A DNA stretch of 64,000 bases from Bradyrhizobium sp. SZCCHNS1050 (GCF_032484785.1 NZ_JAUETR010000001.1:5339369-5403368); one strand, 5' to 3'. Shown: positions 1 to 13,128, counted from the stretch's first letter. Translations and numbers: made by a program. Notes: a model not told the origin generated them from the sequence alone.

Positions 1-1
1 C

Positions 2-841
2 AAGTTCGGCTACGGTCAGACCGTGACACCACAGGCCGTGAGGATCGGCATCGAGCGTTGCAAGAAGAGCGGCTTGGCTGCGTTGGCGCTGCGCAATTCC
101 GGCCATCTCGGCCGGGTCGGCGACTGGGCGGAAATGGCCGCCGCCGAGGGGCTCGTCTCCATTCATTTCGTCACGGCCGCAGGTTCACTGCTGGTGGCGC
201 CCTATGGCGGAGTCGAGAAGCGGTTCTCCACCGCGCCCTATTGTGTCGGCATCCCGCGCCAGGGAAAGGATCCCATCGTGCTCGATTTCGCGACCTCGAT
301 CGTGGCCGAGGGCAAGGTCTTGGTGGCGAGCCGCGGCGGCAAGAAGCTGCCCAAGGGCGCCTTGATCGATGCCGACGGGACGCTCAGCGAGGATCCGGCG
401 GTGCTCTATGGACCCTATGAGGCCGAGGGGACGCGCGACCACACCAAGGGGACGGGAGCGATCCGCGCCTTCGGCGAGCACAAGGGCTCCGGTCTCGCCT
501 TCATCTGCGAGCTGCTCGGCGGCGCCTTGACCGGCACCGGGGCGACGTCGGCAAATCGGCGCTTTGCCAACGGCATGCTCGCGATCTACATCGACCCGAA
601 GGTGGTCGATCCGGCGAGCTTCTTTGATGGTGAGATCACCCGCTACACGGATTTCATCCGGGCGACCAAGCCGGTCTCCGGCGTTGATCAGGTGCTGGTG
701 CCGGGCGATCCCGAGCGCAAGATGCGGGCCGAGCGTACGGCCAATGGCGTGCCCTTGCCCGATGACACCTGGGCGGCAATAGTGAACACGGCACGCGAAG
801 TGGGTGTCAGCGAAGCGAGCATTCAGCGGGCGACATCGTGA
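2..841 (+). CDS. Ldh2-family malate/lactate-type dehydrogenase, 5' end outside window
   Basis: The reading frame is open through the left edge, so the N-terminus is missing; a GTG at 23 is internal. The protein resembles the Ldh2/YlbC/ComC family of NAD(P)-dependent malate, lactate and ureidoglycolate dehydrogenases. Supporting segments are NSGHLGRVGDWAE near the left edge (family active-site region), the LDFATS segment and the HKGSGLAF region near the middle. It is followed by an HpaI-type aldolase and a UxaA-type dehydratase, so it probably oxidises a hydroxy-acid in the same sugar-acid pathway. Substrate cannot be told from sequence. Confidence 0.85.
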   Translation, partial: KFGYGQTVTPQAVRIGIERCKKSGLAALALRNSGHLGRVGDWAEMAAAEGLVSIHFVTAAGSLLVAPYGGVEKRFSTAPYCVGIPRQGKDPIVLDFATSIVAEGKVLVASRGGKKLPKGALIDADGTLSEDPAVLYGPYEAEGTRDHTKGTGAIRAFGEHKGSGLAFICELLGGALTGTGATSANRRFANGMLAIYIDPKVVDPASFFDGEITRYTDFIRATKPVSGVDQVLVPGDPERKMRAERTANGVPLPDDTWAAIVNTAREVGVSEASIQRATS

Positions 842-972
842 AATCAGTGTGACTGCGGGTGGTGCGAAGCATCCATGCTCAGATTGAGCGGGATTGCATT
901 GCGTTGCGCCATCGGCGAGAACGAATTCTAACGAGACGGATCGGTTGAACAACAAGGGAAGGAAACGCAGTC

Positions 973-1752
973 GTGGCGAACAATAAGGTCAAGCAACTCT
1001 GGGCCGAAGGCAAGACGGTGGTGAATGCCTGGCTCGCGATCCCCTCGGGCTTCTCCGCGGAGGTCGTGGCTCAGTGCGGCTTCGACAGCGTCACCGTGGA
1101 CATGCAGCACGGGGTGCAGGACTATCTGTCGATGGTGCAATGCTTCCAGGCGATGCATGGCCATCCGGTCACGCCGATGGTGCGCGTGCCGTGGAATGAG
1201 CCCGGCATCATCGGCAAGGTGCTCGATGGCGGTGCCTATGGTGTCATCTGCCCGATGGTCAACACAGCGCAGGAAGCGCGCAACCTCGTTTCCTATTCCA
1301 AATATCCGCCGAAGGGTGTGCGCTCCAACGGTCCGATCCGCTCGGGCATGTATGGTGGTGCGGGCGAGTATCAGAAGACGGCCAACGACGAGATCGTGCT
1401 GCTGCCGATGATGGAGACCAGGACCGCGGTCGAGAACATGGAAGCCATTCTCGATGTCGAAGGCATCGACGGCGTCTATATCGGGCCCTCCGATCTCGGC
1501 TTTTCCTATGGCCTGGTGCCGAAGCTCGATCGTGACGAGCCGGAAATCCTCAAGATCTATGAGAAGATCGTGAAGGAGTGTGGCAAGCGTGGGCTCAATC
1601 CCGGCATTCACTGCAGCGGCGCCGAGGGTGCGGTCCGCGCCATCAACATGGGCTTCAAGCTCGTGACCTTGTCGAACGAGGTCGGCCTGATGCAGGTCTA
1701 TGCCCGCCAGCAGGTCGCGCAGACCCGCAAGGAATCCGGCGGCAAAGCGTAA
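973..1752 (+). CDS. HpcH/HpaI-family class II aldolase
   Basis: A 259-residue protein of the HpcH/HpaI aldolase / citrate lyase beta family, which cleaves 2-keto-3-deoxy sugar acids or related hydroxy-keto acids with a divalent metal. Visible family features are VTVDMQHG in the first third, PMVRVPWNEP, a central metal-binding glutamate region (LPMMETRTAVEN) and IDGVYIGPSDLG. The GTG start at 973 sits behind an AAGGAAAG-like purine stretch. Gene order (dehydrogenase, aldolase, dehydratase) suggests breakdown of a hexarate or hexonate through a 2-keto-3-deoxy intermediate to pyruvate plus an aldehyde. Exact substrate is inference. Confidence 0.88.
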   Translation: MANNKVKQLWAEGKTVVNAWLAIPSGFSAEVVAQCGFDSVTVDMQHGVQDYLSMVQCFQAMHGHPVTPMVRVPWNEPGIIGKVLDGGAYGVICPMVNTAQEARNLVSYSKYPPKGVRSNGPIRSGMYGGAGEYQKTANDEIVLLPMMETRTAVENMEAILDVEGIDGVYIGPSDLGFSYGLVPKLDRDEPEILKIYEKIVKECGKRGLNPGIHCSGAEGAVRAINMGFKLVTLSNEVGLMQVYARQQVAQTRKESGGKA

Positions 1753-1759
1753 CGAGAAA

Positions 1760-1820
1760 GGCGAGTGGCGAGGAGGGCGTAGCGAACGGGGATCCGTCCA
1801 TTCGCTATGCGCCGCTCGCC
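1760..1820. repeat. Imperfect palindrome in the aldolase-dehydratase gap
   Basis: The gap holds paired arms GGCGAG..GTAGCGAA and TTCGCTAT..CTCGCC that can fold into a hairpin. Short palindromes built from gcgagtagcgaa-like words are common between genes in rhizobial genomes as far as I recall. Confidence 0.5.
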
Positions 1821-1868
1821 ATTCGCATATGTGTTCGCGATCGTCGTATTGATACGAGAGAGACAGCC

Positions 1869-3392
1869 ATGGCTCCCACCCCCGTCATCCGTCTTCATCC
1901 CGAGGACAGCGTCCTGATCGCGCGCGCCAGCCTGCCCCCGGGGCTGTCGATCGCCGATGGGGTCACCACGACCGACCGGATTCCGGCCGGTCACAAGGTC
2001 GCGGTGCGTCCGATCGCACAGGGCGAGCCCATCCGCCGCTACGGCCAGATCATCGGCTTCGCGACCGCGCCGATCGCGCCCGGGCAGCACGTTCATACGC
2101 AGAACTGCGGCATGGGCGATTTCGCCAAGGACTACGCCTATGGCGTTGACGTGAAGCCGACGCCGAATTTCGATCTTCCGGCGACGTTCGAGGGCATTCG
2201 CCGGCCCGATGGCCGGGTCGCGACCCGCAACTACATCGGCATTCTGACCTCGGTGAACTGCAGCGCGCATGTCGCGGGCCTCGTTGCCGACGTGTTCAAG
2301 CGCAATCCCTTCACCGGTGACGATCCGCTCGCCGACTTCTCGAACGTCGACGGCGTCGTGGCGCTGACGCACAAGACCGGCTGCGGCATGACGCTCGACG
2401 AGCCGTTGAAGCTGCTGCGGCGAACCCTCGGCGGCTACGCGCGGCACGCGAACTTCTCTGCGGTGATCGTGCTCGGCCTTGGTTGCGAGGCCAATCAGAT
2501 CGGCGGATTGATGGAGGAGCAGAAGCTCGCCGGCCGCCTGCGCGCCATGGACATCCAGGAGGTCGGCGGCACCCGCAAGACCGTCGAGGCCGGCATCGCT
2601 TTCGTCAGGGAAGCGCTCACCGACGCCAACAGGGTCAAGCGCGAGACGGTTCCGGCCAGCGAACTGACGGTCGCCCTTCAATGTGGTGGGTCCGACGGCT
2701 ATTCCGGCATCTCGGCCAATCCGGCGCTCGGTGCGGCAAGCGATCTGCTGGTGCGACATGGTGGCACAGTGATCCTGTCGGAGACGCCCGAGACCTACGG
2801 CGCCGAGCATCTGCTGACGCGCCGCGCAGTCAGCCGCGACGTCGGCGAGAAACTCGTCTCCCTGATGCGCTGGTGGGAAGAGTATACGGCGCGCGAGGGC
2901 GCGGAGATGAACGCCAATCCCAGCCCGGGCAACAAGGCCGGCGGCCTGACGACGATTCTCGAGAAGTCGCTCGGCGCGATGGCCAAGGCCGGCAGCACCA
3001 ATCTGGTCGACGTGCTGCATTATGCGGAAGCCGTCACCAAGAAGGGCTTCGTGTTCATGGACACGCCCGGTTACGACCCGGTTGCGGCGACGGGGCAGGT
3101 GGCCGGCGGCGCCAATCTCGTCTGCTTCACCACCGGCCGCGGCAGCGTGTTCGGCTGCAAACCGGCGCCGTCCATCAAGCTCGCGACCAACACGCCGATG
3201 TACAAGCGGATGGAAGACGACATGGACGTGAATTGCGGCACCATCCTCGACGGCGAGGAGACGGTGCAGGAATGCGGCCAGCGCATCTTCGAATTGATGT
3301 TGAAGACCGCCTCGGGGCAGCCGACCAAGAGCGAGAGCTTCGATTTCGGCGGGGCCGAGTTCGCGCCCTGGGTGCTCGGCGCGACGATGTAG
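1869..3392 (+). CDS. uxaA: UxaA-family altronate/galactarate-type dehydratase
   Basis: A 507-residue protein with the two-part layout of the UxaA/GarD family: an N-terminal SAF-like domain (residues about 1-95, starting RLHPEDSVLIA) and a large catalytic domain. The latter contains GYVRPDGR-like text (here GIRRPDGRVATRNYIGI), HKTGCGM, LGLGCEANQI, LQCGGSDGYSGI and the late TGRGSVFG segment, with conserved cysteines typical of this iron-dependent dehydratase. The ATG at 1869 is chosen because it begins the SAF domain; the frame is open further upstream through the preceding repeat. It likely dehydrates a sugar acid to a 2-keto-3-deoxy acid that feeds the upstream aldolase. Confidence 0.9.
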   Translation: MAPTPVIRLHPEDSVLIARASLPPGLSIADGVTTTDRIPAGHKVAVRPIAQGEPIRRYGQIIGFATAPIAPGQHVHTQNCGMGDFAKDYAYGVDVKPTPNFDLPATFEGIRRPDGRVATRNYIGILTSVNCSAHVAGLVADVFKRNPFTGDDPLADFSNVDGVVALTHKTGCGMTLDEPLKLLRRTLGGYARHANFSAVIVLGLGCEANQIGGLMEEQKLAGRLRAMDIQEVGGTRKTVEAGIAFVREALTDANRVKRETVPASELTVALQCGGSDGYSGISANPALGAASDLLVRHGGTVILSETPETYGAEHLLTRRAVSRDVGEKLVSLMRWWEEYTAREGAEMNANPSPGNKAGGLTTILEKSLGAMAKAGSTNLVDVLHYAEAVTKKGFVFMDTPGYDPVAATGQVAGGANLVCFTTGRGSVFGCKPAPSIKLATNTPMYKRMEDDMDVNCGTILDGEETVQECGQRIFELMLKTASGQPTKSESFDFGGAEFAPWVLGATM

Positions 3393-3599
3393 CTGGATAA
3401 CTCAGCTATTCGGCGGCCCCTATCGGGGCTGCGGTCCGGTGCCCCGGCATCTGATCGCAGCTGAGATCGCAAGTTAACTGAGACTGGATCGCAACTGAGA
3501 TCAGATGACAGGTGAGCGCGCCGCCACGGGCTGGCTGTCGTGGGCAGTCCGTCATGGGCTGGCCCTGCCGACGCTCGCGTGACAGCGGCGCCGAGCAAT

Positions 3600-3797
3600 T
3601 TACCGCTGGTGGCCCAGGCCGATGCCGAGCGCCAGAGCCTTCTGACGGAGCGAGCCTTCGGTCCGCTTCATCGCCTTGGCGATCTTGGCGACCGGGGTCT
3701 TGGACTTCGAGTGCTGCTTCAGCAGCTTGATGTCGGCGGGCGTGTAGGGTTTCCGCGCCAACTTCTTGGTAGCTGCCTTCTTAGCTGTCTTCGCCAC
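3600..3797 (-). CDS. Small basic SANT/HTH-like protein
   Basis: 65 residues, very lysine-rich at the N-terminus (MAKTAKKAATKKLARK), followed by a compact helical part (PYTPADIKLLKQHSKSKTP, then KIAKAMKRTEGSLRQKALALG). The second part reads like a small helix-turn-helix of the kind seen in rhizobial nucleoid-associated or SANT-like mini-proteins: KIAKAMKRTEGSLRQKA fits a trihelical DNA-binding unit. A GGAGAA ribosome-binding site precedes the ATG. Function unknown; DNA binding is inference. Confidence 0.7.
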   Translation of the reverse strand: MAKTAKKAATKKLARKPYTPADIKLLKQHSKSKTPVAKIAKAMKRTEGSLRQKALALGIGLGHQR

Positions 3798-4230
3798 TTG
3801 ATTCTCCTTTTGGCAATGATGGTCCTAAATAGCATGTGTAGTCGAGCTATCAAGCGATTGCGGCAAATGCAACGCTATTAGTTCTTGTTAGTTCATCATT
3901 CGGGGTTAATCCCTGCTTTGAGGGACTGGTCAATCTTCCGTGAGCGCCGGCGGCGCCTTCCTGTGGACAACTCTTGCCGACGCGGCTGGAGAGGTTGTTT
4001 GTTCTTCTCTCGTTCTTCGTGACGGGCCTGATTGAGGCGCGCAGCGGCCGGAAAGCGACCGGTGCGTGCAGCGGAGACACCTGATAGGGCGGCTCAACTG
4101 GACCGGCGCGGTCCAAATGCCGCCTTTTGGGCTTAGGATCGTCCAATAGGCAGCTCTGCCCTTTGTTAGTGCTTGATCCCTAAGCACAGCAATGTTCTGC
4201 TTAAAAAAGTTGCTGGAGCGCCGAAGCCTC
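3798..4230. other. Intergenic region without a recognised gene
   Basis: 433 bases between a small leftward gene and the rightward transglutaminase operon. Only short overlapping frames without family resemblance are present. The region should hold two divergent promoters; no clear sigma motif was identified. Confidence 0.5.
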
Positions 4231-7545
<3,315 letters not shown>

Positions 7546-7575
7546 TGGCACGGAGTTTGTGCGGAGGACCAGGGT

Positions 7576-10107
7576 ATGGACGGCTCGAGCGGCCAGGACC
7601 AGGGAGCGAGCGCCGCCGGTCGGCCGGCGGCACGTTCTCCGCTGCGCCGGGCCGAGCATTGGGCCCGCGACTATGCCCGGCTCCCCGGCATCCCCGATGA
7701 GTTCATCGGGGCCGACGGCCGTCCGCGACCGGTCTGGACCCGCTTTGCCGAGACCTTCGCCGCACTCGCGCCGAGTGACATCGAGCGCCGCTTCGCCTCC
7801 GCCGATCGCCATCTGCGCGAAGCCGGCGTCACCTATCGCTCGCCGGGCGACAACGCCGAGCGATCGTGGCCGCTGAGCCATCTGCCGCTGCTGATCGACG
7901 AGTCCGAATGGGCGCAACTGTCCCAGGGCATCGTCCAGCGCGCCGAACTGTTCGAACGGGTGCTGCAGGACATCTATGGCGAGGGACGGCTGGTGGCGAG
8001 CGGCGCGCTGCCGGCAGCCGCCGTCGCCGGGTCCAGCGAATATCTGCGCCCGGTCTGCGGCGTCAAACCGCCCGGCGGCCGCTTCCTCAGCATCTACGCC
8101 GCCGATATCGGCCGCGGGCCCGACGGCGGCTGGTGGGTGCTCAACGACCGCACCCAGGCGCCGTCCGGCATGGGCTATGCGCTGGAAAATCGGCTCGTGC
8201 TGTCGCGCGCCTTCTCCTCGATCTACAAGTCCATGAACGTGGAGCGGCTCGCGCCGTTCTTCGAAGCATTCCGCGATGCTCTGCGCGCCAGCGCCGATCG
8301 TGACGAGCCGCGCATCGGCGTGCTCACGCCGGGCATGTTCAGCGAGACCTATTTCGAGCACGCGACGCTGGCGCGCTATCTCGGCTTTCTGTTGGTCGAG
8401 GGCGACGATCTCGCTGTCAGCGGCGACCGCGTGCATATCCGCACCGTCGCCGGCCTGAAGCGCGTCGACGTGCTGCTGCGGCGGCTCGATTCCAACTCGC
8501 TCGATCCGCTCGAACTCGATGCCGGCTCGCGACTCGGCGTCGCCGGCCTGATGGACGTCGTGCGCAAGGGCGGTGTGGTGATCGCCAACATGCCGGGTTC
8601 TGGTGTGCTCGAGGCGCGCGCGCTGCTCGGCTTCCTGCCGAGCCTTGCGCGGCGCGTGCTCGGTGAGGATCTCAAGATCCCGCACATCGCGACCTGGTGG
8701 TGCGGCCAGAAGTCCGCACGCGACGAGGTGCTGTCGCGGCTCGAGGAGTTCGCGATCGAAGGCGCCTATGGCCGCGCCGTGCCGGGCTTCGCAAGCAGCG
8801 GTCCGGTGCTGGCTGGTGAGCTCTCGGCCGCCGAGCGCGAGCGGCTGCGCGCTGCGATCAGCCAGCGCGGCATCGATTATGTCGGACAGGAGGTGGTGCG
8901 GCTGTCGACCACGCCGGTGTGGGAGGACGGTCGGATCGCGCCGCGGCCGTTCGTGCTGCGGGTGTTCGCGGCCGCCACGCCCGACGGCTGGACCGTCATG
9001 CCCGGCGGCTTCTGTCGCATCGCCGACAAGCTCGATGCGCGCGCGGTGTCGATGGGCGATGGCGCGCGCGCCGCCGACGTCTGGGTGGTCGCCGACAAGG
9101 CGGTGGCGGCGCGCACCTTGCTGCCGGGCTCCGACAATGTGCGGATACGCCGCATCGCCGGCGTGCTGCCGAGCCGCGCCGCCGACAATCTGTTCTGGCT
9201 CGGACGCTATCTGGAGCGCGCCGAGGCCACCGTGCGGCTGATCCGGGCGCTCGCAGCCCAGCATCGTGATCCCGGCAAGGGATCGCCGGCGCAGCTCAAC
9301 ACCTCCGAGCGTATCCAGCGGCTGTTGCTGGCGTGGGGCGCGGTTGAGCAGACCTCGCGCAGCAAGGGATTTCAGGTGGCGGCTGAGGCCCTGCAGGCCG
9401 AGGCGCAGTTCGGCTCGGCGCTGTCGCTGCTCAGATCGGCTCAGCGCACCGCGACCTCGCTGCGCGAGCGCCTCTCGCCCGACGCTTGGCAGGTCATCAC
9501 CGAGATGCCGAATCGCCTGGCGCAGGAGGCCGAGGATGAGGACGCCGTCGTCAGCATCGCCGAGCTCACGCTCGACCGGCTTGCGAGCTTCGCCGGCCTT
9601 GCCCAGGAGAACATGAACCGCGCCGCCGGCTGGCGCTTCCTCGACATGGGGCGCCGCGCCGAACGCGCCATCAACACCGCGCGGTTCGCGCGGCAGTTCG
9701 GCTATGACGAGGCGACGCCCGAGGATCTCGACGTCCTGCTCACGCTGGTCGACTGCCAGATCACCTACCGCTCGCGCTATTTGATCGGCCCGTCGCTGGC
9801 GCCGATCCGCGATCTCGTCGTGCTCGACCTCTACAATCCGCGCTCGGTCGCGTTCCAGGTCGAGCTGCTCAACGAGCACATCGCGAGCCTCCCGGTGCTG
9901 AAGGAGAACGGGCTGATCGAGCGGCCGCAACGCCTCGCGATCTCGCTGGGCGCGCGGCTGACCGCGGCGGAGGCGGCCCATCTCGATGGCCGCGCCTTGT
10001 TTGCACTGGAGCAGGACCTGCTCAATCTGGCGGAGGCGATCGGTCAGCACTACTTCCCACACGGTCCGAACGCGACGCGGCCGGAAAAGCTGACGGGCCT
10101 CGCGTGA
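7576..10107 (+). CDS. Circularly permuted type 2 ATP-grasp + alpha-E domain fusion
   Basis: 843 residues. The N-terminal part (about 1-490) resembles the circularly permuted ATP-grasp family (DUF404/DUF407): visible are FERVLQDIYG, RPVCGVKPPGG, YAADIGRGPDGGWW and VLNDRTQAPSGMGYALENR. The C-terminal part (about 530-843) is an alpha-E (DUF403) helical domain beginning LPSRAADNLFWLGRYLERAE. In many genomes these are two separate genes, so this is a fusion. It lies 30 bases after the transglutaminase gene and overlaps the next gene by four bases, so it is translationally coupled. Predicted ATP-dependent ligase acting with the flanking transglutaminase-like proteins; the reaction is unknown. Confidence 0.9.
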   Translation: MDGSSGQDQGASAAGRPAARSPLRRAEHWARDYARLPGIPDEFIGADGRPRPVWTRFAETFAALAPSDIERRFASADRHLREAGVTYRSPGDNAERSWPLSHLPLLIDESEWAQLSQGIVQRAELFERVLQDIYGEGRLVASGALPAAAVAGSSEYLRPVCGVKPPGGRFLSIYAADIGRGPDGGWWVLNDRTQAPSGMGYALENRLVLSRAFSSIYKSMNVERLAPFFEAFRDALRASADRDEPRIGVLTPGMFSETYFEHATLARYLGFLLVEGDDLAVSGDRVHIRTVAGLKRVDVLLRRLDSNSLDPLELDAGSRLGVAGLMDVVRKGGVVIANMPGSGVLEARALLGFLPSLARRVLGEDLKIPHIATWWCGQKSARDEVLSRLEEFAIEGAYGRAVPGFASSGPVLAGELSAAERERLRAAISQRGIDYVGQEVVRLSTTPVWEDGRIAPRPFVLRVFAAATPDGWTVMPGGFCRIADKLDARAVSMGDGARAADVWVVADKAVAARTLLPGSDNVRIRRIAGVLPSRAADNLFWLGRYLERAEATVRLIRALAAQHRDPGKGSPAQLNTSERIQRLLLAWGAVEQTSRSKGFQVAAEALQAEAQFGSALSLLRSAQRTATSLRERLSPDAWQVITEMPNRLAQEAEDEDAVVSIAELTLDRLASFAGLAQENMNRAAGWRFLDMGRRAERAINTARFARQFGYDEATPEDLDVLLTLVDCQITYRSRYLIGPSLAPIRDLVVLDLYNPRSVAFQVELLNEHIASLPVLKENGLIERPQRLAISLGARLTAAEAAHLDGRALFALEQDLLNLAEAIGQHYFPHGPNATRPEKLTGLA

Positions 10108-10982
10108 TCTACGACATCCGCCATGTCACCACCTACGAATACGGGAGTGCCGTCAGCTTCGCGCGCTGCTCGCTGCGCCTGGAGCCGCTCAGCGGCGACG
10201 GCCAGGAGTTGATCTCGCACAGCGTTGACATCCGCCCGCGTCCCTCGGAGCGGACGGCGCGGCGCGATTTCTTCGGCACACTGACCGAGAGCATCGTGAT
10301 CGACACTCAGCACCGCCACCTGCGCATCGACTCGCGCTCGCGGGTGAAGCTGTCGCGCACGCCGCCCGAGCGCGATGCGCCGAGTGCGGAGTGGGAGCAG
10401 GTGCGCGATGCAGCTTTCGAGGCGACGAGCCTCGGCCCGTCGTCGCCGATCGGCTACGTCTTCGCCAGCGCGCTGGCGCCGGTGCTGGAGCCGGTGACGG
10501 ACTACGCCGCGGCGAGCTTCTCCGCCGAGACGGGGATCGTAGCCGGCGCCGCCGATCTGATGCGGCGCATCCGCAAGGAGTTCAGATACGATCCGAAGGC
10601 GACCGTGATCTCGACCCCGCTGCGCGAGGTGTTCGACAATCGCCACGGCGTCTGCCAGGACTTTGCTCACGTCATGATTGCCGGCCTGCGCGGTCTCGGT
10701 CTCCCCGCGGCCTATGTCAGCGGCTATCTGCGCACCATCCCGCCCGAGGGCCGGCCGCCGCTGCAGGGCGCCGACGCCACCCATGCCTGGGTGTCGCTGT
10801 GGTGCGGCGACGACCTCGGCTGGATCGGCTTCGATCCGACCAACGATCTCCTGGTCGGCAATGATCACATCATCCTCGGCATGGGCCGCGACTTCTCCGA
10901 CGTCTCGCCGGTCGATGGCATCATCGTCGGCTCGCGCAAGCAGAAGCTCGGCGTCGCCGTCGATGTCGTGATGGTCGAGTAG
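10104..10982 (+). CDS. Transglutaminase-like family protein
   Basis: 292 residues. The N-terminus (IYDIRHVTTYEYGSAVSFARC) is a bacterial transglutaminase-like N-terminal region, followed by a transglutaminase core with Cys in HGVCQDFAHVMIAGLR, His in DATHAWVSLWC and Asp in WIGFDPTNDLLVG. The start is a GTG inside the stop region of the ATP-grasp gene (four-base overlap). This is the shorter of the two transglutaminase-like partners in the operon; it could be a protease, amidase or cross-linking enzyme. Confidence 0.9.
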   Translation: MIYDIRHVTTYEYGSAVSFARCSLRLEPLSGDGQELISHSVDIRPRPSERTARRDFFGTLTESIVIDTQHRHLRIDSRSRVKLSRTPPERDAPSAEWEQVRDAAFEATSLGPSSPIGYVFASALAPVLEPVTDYAAASFSAETGIVAGAADLMRRIRKEFRYDPKATVISTPLREVFDNRHGVCQDFAHVMIAGLRGLGLPAAYVSGYLRTIPPEGRPPLQGADATHAWVSLWCGDDLGWIGFDPTNDLLVGNDHIILGMGRDFSDVSPVDGIIVGSRKQKLGVAVDVVMVE

Positions 10983-11090
10983 GGTTCCCTGACCGGGAAC
11001 GGTCGGAACATTTTTCCCGCATCGCACTTGATCCGCCCGAGGGGCCCGAATGGGGGCTGGCTGACCCTTTCGAGCGATGGAGTGATCGAC

Positions 11091-11462
11091 ATGAAACGTG
11101 TTGCAATCGTCATTGGCCTGGTCGGCGCCTGCGTCGCCGGCAGCGCCTCGGCCCAGCCGAGTGCGAACCTCACCGGCACCTACCGCTGCATCCAGATGTG
11201 CCGCGACGGAATGATCGGCGCGCCGGCCTTCGTGACGCAGAACGGCGATGCCGTGAACCTGACCACCGAAACCGGCGAGTCCCTCCAGGCCTGGCCGGAC
11301 TGGAATGCTCCCAATAGCCGGCTTTGGATCGACGCACGTGACGAAAGCGCAGTGTATTCGCCCGACGGCATGCGCATCCAGTTCGACGACGGCCGTGTCT
11401 GGGAGCGCGACCTGCCGCCGCCGCTCATCGTGCGCCGCGCGCCGGTGGTGTACGGGCGATAA
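11091..11462 (+). CDS. Small secreted protein of unknown function
   Basis: 123 residues starting at ATG 11091 with a clear Sec signal peptide (KRVAIVIGLVGACVAGSASA, cleavage expected after SASA). The mature part contains GTYRCIQMCRDGMIG, with two cysteines that could form a disulfide, and a short beta-rich body. An upstream ATG-like start at 11028 would put a hydrophilic stretch before the signal peptide and is disfavoured. No function recognised. Confidence 0.7.
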   Translation: MKRVAIVIGLVGACVAGSASAQPSANLTGTYRCIQMCRDGMIGAPAFVTQNGDAVNLTTETGESLQAWPDWNAPNSRLWIDARDESAVYSPDGMRIQFDDGRVWERDLPPPLIVRRAPVVYGR

Positions 11463-11694
11463 GCGATCGCCATTGCTATCGAGGCTCTCGCGCACGCGGG
11501 GGCCTTGATTTGCGGGTGAGATGAAAGGTGCCGGCCTCACGATCCAGTACTCGCCGGAAGGGGTGATGAATCGAGACGCCGCGGCGTACCGGATGCCCGC
11601 CTGCGCGGACATGACACGGGGTACGGGGCGGCGTTCTCGCGACACGATCTGTCCGAGTCATGAAGGATAGCTCGAACCCTCTGAGAACAAGAGG

Positions 11695-12121
11695 GCGCAG
11701 GGAATGCCGGGTGATGGCCTCACCCATGGCCCGCCTGCGAAAAGAATGCAGGCGGCAGGAACCACAGGTGCAGCCGGATCAACCCGGCATTCCCTGCGCG
11801 ATGGCTTTACGGCTTATACGTGGTCTCCCTGGTGCGCCGGGCTTTCTGGCCACCATCCCCAGCGCGATCGTATTGCGCCAGGTTGACACCAGCATCGGGG
11901 TGTCGGGACATCACGACTTCACCGTGCGCATCATGCCGTTCGTCCGCGCGACTGATCACGCTGCAGCACCACACGCCCACCGCTCCCCAGGCTCCACGTT
12001 CGTGACGATCGCGATACGCCCCTCTCACGAGCCCGGGATGGCCGGAAACATCGGTCTGATGTGCCCGACGACACAAGTGGGCAAGCGTGCGACAAACTGG
12101 CACGACGGGCAATTCGGGCAT
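11695..12121. repeat. Degenerate intergenic repeat element with 18-bp inverted arms
   Basis: The stretch 11463-12195 holds no convincing gene. It contains exact 18-bp inverted arms at 11695-11712 and 11782-11799 (GCGCAGGGAATGCCGGGT and its reverse complement). The following bases to about 12120 read like the decayed remainder of a dispersed repeat that I recall near many Bradyrhizobium genes, often mis-annotated as small proteins containing GDGLTHGPPA. Confidence 0.55.
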
Positions 12122-12195
12122 GGCGGATATGCGCGATCTATTAGTTGTCGTTCAGACAGCGAGCGCCATGCTGAATCCGGCACCAGCAGAGAAGC

Positions 12196-13128
12196 TCAGC
12201 ACTTCCGCATCTGCAAACAATGCTCTCGCCCCTCGACATCAGTCCGAAACGACTCGATGAAGCCGCCCTGGCGCTGGGTCACATACACGGTCTTGCCGTC
12301 GCTGCCGCCGAAGGCGAGGTTGGTCGGCTCCCTGGCTTTCAGCGCGATCTCCCGGATCATGCGCCCATCCGGCGCCAGCATGGCGATGCTGCCCTTGAGG
12401 ATGTGCGCGACCAGCAGCCGGCCGCTGGCGTCGGTGCGCAGTCCGTCGATCGTGTTCGGCTCGAAGGTCTTGATCAGCTTGGGCCGTGTCAGCGCGTCGC
12501 CGTCGATCGCATAGGACCAGAGCTCGCCGCTGTTGGATTCGCCGACATAGAGCGTGCGGCCGTCTGGGCTGAGATCGATGCCGTTGGCGGTGCCCATGGC
12601 ACGCGGCGCCGACATGGCTGCGCCTTGCAGGGATCCGTCGGGTCCTTTCGCGATCCGCCAGATGCGGCCGCTGCGCGCCTTCCAGTTGGGATCGCTCGCA
12701 TAGATCGTGCCGTCGCGCGCCAGCGTGATGTCGTTGGGCTGGCTCATGTCATCGGCATGGAAGACGAGGCGGGGCTCGGTCGTGCCGGGGGCGATGGCGA
12801 AGATGTTGTGGCGCTTGTAGTCGGCGACGAACATCGTGCCCGTGGCGTCGATGCGGATGGCGTTGCCAATGCTGTTGTCGGGCAGCTCGGTGAACTTTTC
12901 GGAGGCCGTCGCCTCCGGCGCGAGCTTGCCGATCGTGCCGGCCTTGCCGAGATTGACGACGAACAGATTGCCGTCGCGGTCGACGGCGGGCCCCTCGATG
13001 CCGAAGGTGTATTCGCCGGATGGAGTGAGCTGGGTGCTCTCGAACAGCTTTGGTGCGGCGAGGGTGGGCGCGCTCGCAAGCAAGAGCATGAGAACAGTCG
13101 CCAAACCCGAGATGCGTAGGGTGGACAA
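12196..13128 (-). CDS. SMP-30/gluconolactonase-like beta-propeller protein
   Basis: About 310 residues of SMP-30/gluconolactonase/LRE type: repeated beta-propeller blades such as GPAVDRDGNLFVVN, GTMFVADYKRHNIF, QPNDITLARDGTIYASDP and ANGIDLSPDGRTLYVGES. These include the Asn and Asp metal-ligand positions of the family. A hydrophobic signal-like segment (ISGLATVLMLLLASAPTLA) precedes the propeller, so it is probably periplasmic. The start is uncertain: TTG 13128 gives a sensible signal peptide but lies inside a palindromic repeat, ATG 13260 would translate that repeat, and ATG 13089 leaves a very short signal. Lies just downstream of the sorbosone-dehydrogenase-like gene on the same strand and may form an operon with it. 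Confidence 0.8.
   Translation of the reverse strand: MSTLRISGLATVLMLLLASAPTLAAPKLFESTQLTPSGEYTFGIEGPAVDRDGNLFVVNLGKAGTIGKLAPEATASEKFTELPDNSIGNAIRIDATGTMFVADYKRHNIFAIAPGTTEPRLVFHADDMSQPNDITLARDGTIYASDPNWKARSGRIWRIAKGPDGSLQGAAMSAPRAMGTANGIDLSPDGRTLYVGESNSGELWSYAIDGDALTRPKLIKTFEPNTIDGLRTDASGRLLVAHILKGSIAMLAPDGRMIREIALKAREPTNLAFGGSDGKTVYVTQRQGGFIESFRTDVEGREHCLQMRKC

Noticed and set aside
11660..12514. A 284-residue open frame on the plus strand across the 11.7-12.2 kb region
   Set aside because: Runs through the repeat and antisense to the SMP-30 gene; no domain or ribosome-binding site.
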